Assembly: GCF_963576615.1 (NCBI RefSeq)
Contig: NC_088714.1
Span: forward strand, 29,260,558-29,324,557
Direction: 5' to 3'
Source of the DNA: Watersipora subatra
Taxonomy: Eukaryota > Bryozoa > Gymnolaemata > Cheilostomatida > Watersiporidae
Length of the DNA stretch: 64,000 nt
Below, in pieces: positions 37,401-49,400 of this stretch (positions within the stretch are counted from its first letter, which is position 1; each line of letters opens with the position of its first letter). The translations under genes were made by a program, and so were the position numbers. The notes beneath the pieces were generated by a model. The model made no database searches and was not told where the DNA came from. It was given only the letters and a program-made list of their open reading frames with translations.

Positions 37401-40400
37401 ACCATCGGTGATGTGACTTTGTTTTATTGACCTTTGACATAAGAGGGTTGAGGAGTCATCGTTGATTGTTTCCTATTTGAATCTTTTGCTCCTTTTTCAT
37501 ACGTAATGAGAAGCAAATGAGGTCATGACTCATTCAAGTGCTGTTTTACTTCTTGTTTAGCTTTTAATGGTTGTAGAGCCAATCTTTTTGGAAGGAATAG
37601 TCGGTTTCTATCCTTCAAGTTTGTCCAAAATCAAGTTTTCTGGTTATTAGCTAAAGATTGTTAGTAAGGTTATATAGTGTATGGTGCTTTCTTCAACATG
37701 ACCAGATAAGGATTTACCAGCTCAATTTCATGCTTTTGGATCCATATCGACAATGTAATATGTATATATGATACATTTGGTGATAGGCAACACGAATAGA
37801 AAAGGGGTTCTCTTTAGAGGTTTCTATATGACAACTTTTAGTTAGTTCTAGATTTCACCTTCACTCAACCTTAAATTTCAGTTTATATAATGTTTTTGAG
37901 CTCATTCACAAAATGCTTGTCACAGTATTCTTCATAATTTAAACTACTGATACTTTAAACATGTATTTTTAGTCGATCGCAGATTACGGCCTCATTTCCT
38001 GCAACAATTCACTGCAACAAACCCTCTTGTACTTCAATTTATTGCTAGCTTCAAATCCAAGTCATGGCCTGACCATCGCCTAATGGCTCAGATTTTATTC
38101 AGCTAGTTCTCAGCAGCTGGTGTTATGGGTTTGAAAAATATTTAACTCAGTCTTTTGTTTTATTTTAGGGGAGTCTTTAACAAGCAAGGCTATCAATGTC
38201 AAGGTTAGTGTGTTATCTCCTCAAATCTGTTCATGGTCTTTTTTAACTAGATCTAGTTTGGACTCAATAATATATTGCTGGTAATGTTTAAGGCTCGTAC
38301 ACACTATCGCTCAAATCAACCATTAGCTGTTTGTATGTCATCACCAACGATAAGGTGTACACACTATGAGCGATTAGATGTAGTTGATCCCTAGCCTGGG
38401 CATGGCTCTCTTGAGGGTGGGGGGGGGAGAAAGAGAGCCTGGGACACATAGCGAAAAAAAAGGTAAGATAACTTCTGCAAAACAAGGGACATATGTTACA
38501 TATGACGCTCAGACTGATACTAATGGAAGCGTGTCGTTAGATTCAGATCTTATGATGTATTAGATGTGGCGCGTTTAAAAGCCTATCGTCATGGTCACGT
38601 GACTTGATCTAGTAAAAGGCCCTATGTTTTTGATAGGTTGGGTGGTTATGTAATACCCCGGTTGATAAGAAAACGATAGGAACCACAGGTTACTATTCAC
38701 TTGCGTTTTCACGTTTGCAGATTCATTTCATATACTGATAAAAAAATGGAACGATTCAAAAATCATCTATCAAAGCTAGGCATAGTCACACTGAGACCAG
38801 AACAGTCTCAAGCTTTACAACATATTATCGCAGTTTCTGACCAATTTATAGTTCTTCTGACTGGCTTTGGAAAGACTATTTGCTTTCAGATGGCACCGTT
38901 TTGCAGTGGTAGGTCCGAGTTGTTCATAATAACTGTCGCGAGTAATCCTAATCCTCGCGAGTAAAATAAAACTGAGATTACTTTTTACTAGATAAACTTT
39001 TCTTTACTAGTAGCGTGCGATTCATTTTTGTTGTTCTATTGCTATTCGTTTGCTATGTTTGTATTGTTATTGTGAATTTTTTTTATTTAATTGATTTAAT
39101 TTTTTATTATAATTAAATCAAAACAATTAAACATATGAAATAATGTATCTCCTGTGATTGATTTATTATGCAACCAACATTTCATACTTACCAACCAGCG
39201 TTTGTTTGCTGCCAATTCAGATTAAAAATAATACATAATAGTCGCGTAGATCATAAATAAGACCGTCACATGATACTCCTTCGGAAATAACGATTGTGAT
39301 ATTAGCGACTGCAGAAGTCGACTTTTAGAGTTGTCTTCCCCAGGTGTTGCTATGTGTCCCAGGCTCTCTTTCTCCTCCCCACCTTCAAGAGAGCCATGCC
39401 CAGGCTAGGTAATCGCTAACCAATTAGAAATTACGAAATTGCATTGATGATATCAAGACCTTTTGTTATCTTTTAATTATCTGATTATGCAATTCATCAT
39501 GAGTGTAGTTCTTCGCCATGCTTGCGAATATGAATTGAGGCCAATCTTCACAACTGTTAAAATTGGATCAGATGCTGTCAACAAACAGCTAAACAAGACG
39601 CTAACAGTTGCGATCATCGGTGTCAAAGTTCAACATATTGAAAGTTCATCGCATCGTCACTAGCACCGATAACGTTGGCCTCTCCTCGCAAAATGACGTC
39701 AAAGCAGTCCATTGTTGTTAAATCCATTACGGATTTTGTGTGCTATCTCTTTAATTTTTGTCAGATTCTTTTTTCCAATTACCAAACTGTGTTGCTTTGA
39801 GAATCCTTAAAGGTTGACTTGCAACAAAATTAAAATTACAGTTATTTGGTATCAAAAGATTCACCATGTCTTACTCTGTTGTGTTGTAAGTGCCAAATAT
39901 GTGAAATGTGATTACAAGCTCTTAAAAGCTCAAAAACGAAAAGCCGCTGTAGATTGGAAGCTCTTTATTTCGATGACGTAACCACGAAATTTGGTTATCG
40001 TCTTGTCACGTATGTTCTCACGTGAATTGAAAGGCCAATACAAAGCTCAATATAAAACTTATCGTAGTACTAGTTTATGACAAACACTTCGGGTTTCACC
40101 GAAGACCCGTATCAAATATAGATGCTCGCTACTTTACAATTTTGTTTCGGCATTATTCAATCGTCAAGTCGTAATCTGATCATGTGACCCAATACTTCGC
40201 AAATAATTTTTTGCAGCACTTTTCGATTATCACAAGTGACCAACAGGCTCGTCATGATTATCAGACAATAATATGTATTCCTTCGAGCTAAGGTTAACAA
40301 GTTTCACGATTGTTTACGGTAAGTTATAAAATATCAGTGCTAAAAGTGACAGCATTACAATGACGATAAAACAGACGCGTAAGAACAATAGACATGGTTT

Positions 40401-43400
40401 TATTGAATGCGTGAAGTATATTTGTGAAAATATTTCGACGAATAAGGTTGCAAGAAAGTGTAAACAGAAACCATCTCTCACAACTACATGACATTTGAGC
40501 CGTTTTGGAAAGGGAATCCAAACTACGGCGATTTCGTGTGGCTGCGATTTTCTGTTCGTTTTTGAGCTTTTAAGAGCTTGTAATCACTTTTCCACATATT
40601 TTACACCTACAACAACGCAGAGTAAGACATGGTGAATCTTTTGATATCAAATCACGGTAATGTGAAGTTTGTTGCAAGTCAACCTTTAAGCGGCGAATGT
40701 GGGAAATTACTTTCGAATGTTCAGTTGAATGTTTGTTGAAGATTTTAGTCGAAATTTGCGAAATTTTAATGTTAAAGGCCTGGTAAGGAGAACTTTGGTC
40801 GTAATCACGGTACCGACTAACCGCTTCTCTAAGGGATCAATAAAACGTTTTAGGTTTTTACTTTCGTACCTCAGAACATGGAACAAGGTAAATGCATCAT
40901 TTAAAGGGTCTCTGAATACCCCCCTGAATTTACACGCGATGATCATTAAATTATCTGCTGATAATTTGGAGGATTGCTACAGAAACTGTGGTGTGAGTGA
41001 TGGATTAGGAAACATTTGAGACTGCTCCCATTTCTTATCATAATCACATTTATTGAAAATATCTTTGATGATGGCATATCACTTGAAGCGCAGTTTTTAT
41101 TAAAGATGTAGGTATCACTCCTGCACTAAAGTCACCGCGTGGTGATGGTATGTCACCAAAACAGTTGTGTAAAGGCGTGGTCACACAAACACTGAACCGA
41201 CGTAGGATCGATTCGGCTTGGAGGCTGGTTCGGTTCGTGGCACATGTCACACGGCATCCGAAGTCACTTCGCTTCCTAGATACCATACGTATAGAGACAG
41301 GACACTGTTTCATTGGTAGTTTTTATGTATTTGAGTTGAATATTTCTATTGTAAACAAAAAACTTTGAGGAACAATTATAAATTATAATTACACAGCAGA
41401 TTTATCAGAAGATCGTTCAGCTGCTCAAAATAAATCACTGGATACAAAGATTTTGCCAACCCTTCCCATCAACATAATTATATTTTTTATTAACACATGA
41501 ATGTTTTTCTATGCTGATTACATAACAAACAAAAACAGTCTTTATCATAGTACTGTGGTTTTACATAAATAAATCAGTCAACAATACTTCATCAGGATGA
41601 ATATGACACATTACTTATATTCTACACAAAAGAAAATCACAACCATTTCCTTACATTTATGCAAAACTTGAGTGCAACATCTTACATTTATGCAACACAA
41701 TCACAAGTCTGGGTGAGCCATGTCGTAAATTGCTTCATGTTGTTTATATAACGAAATAAAAGTATCGTCCCATTTCTTTTTTAACTTTGCTCACACGCTC
41801 GTGAGGAGAAATGTGACGCGTGCTCGCTAGAATTCTAACCAGCCAATAAGAGCAAGGGTTCGGCCACGAAATTTCGAGCAGGACCGAAATGGTTCATTTC
41901 GGCCAGAAATGTCTTCGGCCGAACTTTTTACAGCTGACAGCGACGTCGTTTTGCGTCATTCAGTGCGGTTCGGCGCTCGTGTGACCACCCCTTTACTGTG
42001 TTGGCCTATGTTGATAGGCTTTGGATGCTCAAATGCTATTTGACATGTAGTAAGATTATATCTAATAACGTTGGGTATGATGATCTGAATGTCAAGAGCG
42101 TGTTGGAGAACCGTGCATATTTCAAAGGAAAAAAACAATATTGATGGCGTATCTTTAGTATTTTTCATGTCATTCACCAGAATGATAAAACTATACACTG
42201 TATGGAACAATGATGTATTGACCTTCACGGCTTTTCAGTCTCACTCGGTCAGCAAACTTCGAGTACATCGATGTATCCACTCATTTCCATTTGTTGATTG
42301 CCTGTTAGCGTACATTCAGGCGATACAGCAGTACCAGCAGGGCACATGATAGTGTACTGCTGGTGAATTTACAGGACTACCGTATCTTTCGGACTACGAG
42401 TATTTTTTTTCTGATGTTTTGAGCTATGCGGGTGCGGCAATATATAAGGGTGCGGCAATTCTGTGGTTTTTTCTTTCACCGCTAGGGCGCATCAATCGGA
42501 ATCTCCGGTTAGTGCGCCTCTAGCGGTGAAAGAAAAAACAAAACAATGCCTAACCGGTACTGTTCCGTTAGGCACTAGGTTAAAAAGCGTCGATTAATAT
42601 GGAACAGTGCCTAATGGCACTGTTCAATTTTAACTAGCAAAGTTGCTGCCGTGTTGAAAATCATCGTCCTGAGTTCTGCGGCCTATAAAAAGGCGCGGCC
42701 TACGTATAGTTTTATTATCACTTTTCTTCTAAATAAAGCAGATGTGGCTTATATAAGGGTGCGGTTAATAGTCCTAAAAGTACGGAAGACAAACACTAAC
42801 AGTATATGACAATTTATCTTGTAGTCTGTACCGTAGTTGTTCACAAGAGATGTCATGAACAAATAGTTACTCGATGTCCTGGTATCAAAACGGACTACCC
42901 AGAAGATGATGTAAGTCCATCTGTTGTAAATCCATACTCTTCAAATATGCCGTATCATATCCTATCTCGTGACTATACTTTGGCACGTGGTTCAATGCTG
43001 GTTATGGTGTTAGATCTATTAATATATATGACAAGATAAATGTATTCACTGTCAGTCCATTCTCTTGTTCAGTCACTAGAAGTGTTCATGTTTTCAGTAT
43101 TTGATGATTTAGAAAGCGCACTGGAAACTAGTTCAGAAAAAGGGCAGTCTTTGTGAAGGGACATCTCTATCAACACCAGAGCATGTCACACTTTCATTGA
43201 GTGTACTATTTATTTAAACTTGATTCATAACTCGAGCTTTTATTTGGGCAGTTGTGGTTTACCAGTGTACAATTTGGTGGGCTCCCTCAAAAGGTCCGCC
43301 ATGTTTTTATGTTAAGAATTCTCGATTGCTTTGCTCTGCTCTGCTGACTTTTGTGTCAAATCGTTATGTAGTTGCAAAAGCCATAGTCTGGTTGATTTCA

Positions 43401-46400
43401 ATTAATTGACAATCAGTGTGAGGAAGTTAGGAGAATGATGTGATGGCATGTAGCCGTACTGCTATATTAGAAAGTGAAAAGCAGAGACAGACTGGAGAGT
43501 AGTGACTGACTACTAGATGAGGTTGTTGAATGTAGAGTTAGTAGTTAACTTCAGCCTAGTCACTAACAGTACAATACATATTAGTGTCTGTCAGCAAAGT
43601 GATATTATAAAGCATTTTCATCACAGCGTATTCTCAATTATACAAGCAGTCATTGTATAATCATGTGCTGATATAGCCTTGTGCCGTTTCACCTCGGTAT
43701 GAATAATAGCTTGAGCCCTGGCAAGTGAACTATGCCAGAACAACTATGCATGACACGCATCGAGGCCAAGTCACAACATGCATGGTAAAATAAATGGTTT
43801 GACAGCATTTAGAATGCCGTTCTCTGCTAAGAGTAGGGATATTAGGTGGAAGATTTATATAGAAATTCTCTTACAGCAAATATCAGAATTAATTAACTTT
43901 GAATGGCTAGGTGTTAATGAAGGTTATTCACGTTTCTAAAAACTAAAAAAGGAAATTATTATGAAAGCTGGCCGTTTGGTTCTGTATTATAGCGGTTTTC
44001 ACAGAGCCGGTCAACTGTTTGAATAATGCACGGGTATAGAATCTTGGCGGATCTCATTGAGTGTATTTGCAAGCCTTCTCAGCAGCATCCTTATTGTCAA
44101 TCCCTAGCAACATTCCTAGCAAAACCGTAGCTTTTATAAACGATATTTGTCACTGTTAACTATTACAAATTCTTCTAGGTACTTTTTTTAACTTCTGGTC
44201 AGTCAATTAGTCTCAGACATAGGCCTAGTAGACTATTGACTATTACTAATTATTACTAAAACTATTAACTATATAACTATGGAATATTAAGTATGGTTAA
44301 TAGGTCTATGGTCTCAGATGGCGATGTGATTATGTGTAAACTGCTTCTACGTGTTGTAAAGAAGTTCTAAACGAGGTAAAAAGTTCTCGAGTAGGAAAAA
44401 GTCCGAAAAACCCAACCACTGTTGGTAGAACTTGTTCAATTACCCCATTACCCTTTCCTTGCCTTCCATGAAAGCGTATCTGCTTGGTATATTATGGTGA
44501 ATATGTTTGCCACTAGTAAGAAGTCTTGTACACTCAAACCAAGTGTCAGTTATTTTTTAGGAATTTCAACATGGAGTTGTCTATGTGTGGGTGTGTTTCA
44601 CCGGGACCATTATCTAAAGCATTAATAATTCCACCCAATTCCTCACATCTTATGCGTTGTGTTTGTTGGAAAATACTTTGAATGATAAACTATGCAAATT
44701 ACCAATTGTAGCATATATTAGCTAGCTGTGTGGTCTATGCCGATTAGTGTAAGGTGCTGCACAAAAACTCACAGAGGTAGCATTCGTCTTCTCTGTGAAA
44801 ACAATTATTTTGTGGTTAATAAATTTGTGAATACCACTAAATTACTGTTTTAAGATAATATTTTGACGAATAGTTCTCATTAGCAAACTTTTTCAAATTT
44901 TCCATTGGCATTGTGCCAGGCTAACAGTAAGTGGCAGACAACTCTCATTGTTTCTCATTGTTTATAAGCTGATTTTTAATACCCAAGCAATGCCGGGATG
45001 CGCAGCTAGTCTATATTAAATGGGTCGCGGTCACAGAAACCATGGTTAAGTCGCAAATCACGAATTTGAGTTATTCGACTTTAAAGTTGCACTAACTGAA
45101 TTTATAATTTTGGTAAGGATTTTTGTAACAAGTGTTTCTGGACCAATCAAAGAGTGATCTTTCTGAATCTGAAGTCGGTTTAGATAATAAATGTCTTAAA
45201 ACCTCAGAAAAAACCCTTAAAACCGCTGCTATGCTAAACAGGAAGTACTGAAAAATGGCGTCCGAAAAACGTAATCGTTTCTTTTTTGCCGATTTGAAGG
45301 ATAATTCTGACATTTTGGACACTTATAATGAGTACTTTGGTATTCCAACTGATGCCAAAAGCAGTGTAAGTAAAGGGAATGACCATGATATATTCCTAAC
45401 CATTCTTATAAGATTTTTACAATATTTAATTATAAGAATAATTATTCGATTTTATAAGATTTGATTATATGAAAAATTATTCGAATTTGCAAGATCAAAG
45501 TATAGAGTGACCGATAATGTGCAATATGTTACTGTTATTATTTTTTAAACATTTTGTTGATCATACTACGCTTGTGCTCAATATCGCGGCACTGCCAAGC
45601 CGTTTTTAATATCTGCAAAATTAGGTAATACATTTTCTTATAGATATACAGCCATTTTTATGACAACCAGCCAAAATCTGTTTAGATTTTTAAATTCAGC
45701 ATAATGTTTTTAATATAAAGACAGAGATCTAGATAAATATCACAACCTCTTAATATTGGTTGCTATGACGTTTTGAAATGTAAACAAAACTATGCATCGG
45801 TTTTCGTTTCTCAGACTTTAACACTAGTTTTCTCGGAACTATGTTTTCGCACTGATGGTAAACATGCATTCAATTCAGTTTATTAACCATAAAATCTGCT
45901 GTAATTAAGCTAGAATCAAAATTTTTTTTGCAAAATAACAGATTTTTTTCCTTCTGTTAAGGCAGATAACGCTAAATTTAATAATCCTGACTTAACCATG
46001 GTTTCTGTGATCATGACATATATACAACTTTCATGACATTCTAGTTCGACGTGACAGATCGTCAAATGTGTCGACAAAACAGAATAGGGTAGCTGCGCAA
46101 TTGTTTATAAATACTCATAGGCGATCGATTAGTTCAAGTGTTACAGCGTCGTTCTACTAGAGGTGGAACGAGACAGGTTTTTTAAGCTCGAGACGAGACT
46201 CGAGACACTGTCTTGTAAAAATTCGAGACTCGAGACACGAGACAGTAAAATAATGAGCATTTGGTGATGATTTCACTACACAAGTACTAACTACTTGGTA
46301 TATATAAAATTAATAAAACTCTTTTTAAATTGAATTTTCACCTGGTGTATACGATTTAAATACAACATTTTAATAGTGATATGCATGTAGTTTTTGTAAA

Positions 46401-49400
46401 CAAAAGTGACACAAACAGCTCTAAAATACCGAAGTTATATATTCTAAGAATTTTGAGCTTGATTGATCATAATAATTATAAACATATTGCTTTGTACATG
46501 TATATTTTTACCATCTATTGAATAGTTCTTACTTTTTAATGTAATGTGTAATGAAACCGATAGCCGTCGCTCTACAAAGAAATACCGCAACTAAAAGAAC
46601 ACACGATAACACTTTCATTCTTATCGTTTCATTAATGTTAAGTTTTGTTTGTGTATTAGCTGTAGTATGTGAATTATATTTAAATTGTACTCATGAGATT
46701 ATATTAATTACTGTATACATGCACATGTATATTCTTATATTGAGCTAACAAAACGTCATTGTTAACCGAACGCGGACTATGGTCGACACGGCCTTTCGTT
46801 CGTTTCTCCGTGTCCGGGCAAGTTTTACCCGCGATTGGTAGTATATACGTAAAAGAGGCCCGAATTTTATGAAGGGCAGTTGGTGTTTAGACACGATACG
46901 ATAAAATACAGACATTTTACCCGCAAAAGTCTTATTTATTAAATTGGATTATCCGAAGAGTAATTAGATACGACCTGGTATCTGTTTTAAGGACACAGAA
47001 CCGAACTAAAAAATAACAGGGCCGTTGTCCGGACTACATGATTAGACTCAGTGGCCAACATAATCAGTAGCAACAGGTAGTAACGGACCGGGTATAACTT
47101 TAAAGGCAGTTGCCCGCAATCCATTACAATATATGGAGTTCTTGCTACCACAAGAAGCCATGTTTTAACAACCGTGCGCAGGTGCTTTAGTTCTATTTCC
47201 TGTCTCGAGTTTGGCAATAGTTAAGTCGAGACGAGACCGAGATGAGACAGGTCGATACTCGAGACGTCTCGTGTCTCGTTCCACCTCTACGTTCTACCTA
47301 TCTGAATGTCTCGCGTTGGAGTATCGTCGAAAGTTATCTTTTATTCTAACCTTGACCCCTGGATACAAAAAAATGACAGCAGGTAGTACTGCTCTTTCAT
47401 AGTAAAAGTATTTTTTCGTTTTGCTTTATTGCTTAATATTTGTTATAGTTTTACTCTGTTGTTTAAAAAAAATTAAGCCAATCGTTGTAATTGAACGTCA
47501 AAGATGTGCGCTCCCATCAACTTATTGTAAAATTACTTCAATGGTGGTCTATAAAACCAGTGGAATTGATCAGAAAAAGGAGCCAAGTCATCAATGCAAA
47601 CCAATAATACTGCAGTTACTGTACAGCCTGCAAGACGCAAGTTAAAACGTTCGGTCTAGTTTTTTCTTGCTGTATGGCCAAAGGGTAGAGTTTGGAAATA
47701 ATCTTAGAACGTATTAGACAATTTACATGTATTTCACTGTTCATCTATCGTGAAATCCCTATAATGTAAACGTTGTTGGAGCGGGCTATTTACATTGTAG
47801 GAGTGAATAGTTGATATGATTAATTCGGATAAAAAAAACAAATATTACCATTGAGCGTTTCATAGCACAGTCTACAGACATCTAAAGAAAAAAACTAGCT
47901 ATAGGCCATTTGCAACGCAACACTTATTACAGACTTTTAAACAGATTTGAGGCAGAACTGACAATTCAAAATTTCAGTATAAATTTGTCTTTACAATTCT
48001 GATCATCAGGTGCTTGCTCCTGAATCACCCCAATCAGCCCCTGTGCACGAGTTTTTTTTAATGTCACTTTGGCAAACTAACAACAGTTGGTTTATTGCTA
48101 TTATAGGCATTCAAAGAGTGCCAATTTGTCACATTGTAAAATTTATAATAAACGAACCCATGTTATTTGCCAATTTTCAACCCATAAATATTTATAGCTG
48201 TAAAATAATCAATGGCCTATAAAATTTAGCTCACTGAATGTTCAACTCAGTTGATTTGAAAGTAAAATTCTACTTTTTATTCTTTTTATTTTAGAACTAT
48301 TTAAAATAAGTGAAAAATGTCCAATATATTGCTAATTATAAATTGATCCAGAGAACACTAACAAAAAGCCGAACTGTTTTTGAATGTCTGCATTCAATGT
48401 TTGAGAAAGCCTTTTTTCTTTTTTAATTTTTTTCAAGTTGTGGCAATGTAAATGTTGTAGTTAACTCGCTGTCGACTGTTATATGTGTGAGAAGAATATC
48501 TACAGTATGTCTATAGTCATATTAACGGCGAAACACAAAGTCTCATTCTTTACCATTCAATTTGCCATCACTAGGATTCTCTTCTGGAATAAGGTGTTTT
48601 CGAATTTAATGCTTTTTTTGTAGCCTACAAGACCATGCTTCAGTAATCCGTTTGGCACATTCACTATCATCCATCTATCCATCGTTTTTTGATGTCATCA
48701 AGCCGTTTGCACATGCGCTTGTTCACGAAAAAGCCGCCATATTTGTAGAAAACAATCATTATTCTTTTATTTAATAGTACTTTTTGGTGTTGTTTTGATA
48801 CTATAATAAAAAAATTTCAAACAAAAGCATCGGCTTCAAAAATTCATTGCAGAAGTTTCGTGTTTTTAACAATAAAATTGTCTATAAAGATGGCTGACAA
48901 CGATAAAATGACGTCACGAAAAACGAAGGATTCTTTATCTTGTGCATGAGTCGCGATTCCTGACAAACATCCGTCATTTTTTTCCGTAATTAATCCGTAA
49001 TTGCTTTTCTGTTGAAAACTTACGTATTGTCAAATGTGGCAGTTCTGTTCTATTCGGGAGGCGGGCAAGGTGAACTATTGTTTTTCATGTCATGTGGTCT
49101 TCGCTAGGACTGTCGTCTCTCGTTCTTTTGTTACCGGTTGTACATATTGCCGATGACACAAAATAAACACAGGCGTGTTCGCTGATGCCGTTTTTGAATG
49201 ACCTTTCTTTAGCTACGCATCGCCTGCCTCTGACGCCGACTGAACTATTCTGATCAAGCGATTTGAGCCTGAGAGGGTGGTTGGTTTATATGGCAGGTGC
49301 ATGTCAAACCAGCCGCCCGTATAAGTGGAGGATGGATTTTTAAGCTTGAAATTTAGTGTCAAATTTTCACCTTAGATGCCGGAATATATAGTATTTATAA

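Larger units (their letters stand above)
33739..38168 (+). other. nPKC intron 4 (GC-AG)
   Basis: 4.4-kb intron with donor gcaagt. It contains the tRNA-like segment at 35,197 and the self-complementary satellite at 36,261-36,840. A weak 'gcgaatgcccggcgttgc' hairpin-repeat remnant lies near 34,975. The rest is unassigned. Confidence 0.7.
38204..42824 (+). other. nPKC intron 5
   Basis: 4.6-kb intron packed with four TIR elements (38,390-39,409; 39,811-40,685; 41,170-41,995; 42,380-42,785). Little unique sequence remains. Confidence 0.75.

Noticed and set aside
48909-48916. tgacgtca, a full CRE palindrome
   Set aside because: It lies in the middle of a 16-kb intron with no transcript start evidence. 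An 8-mer is expected about once per 65 kb by chance.
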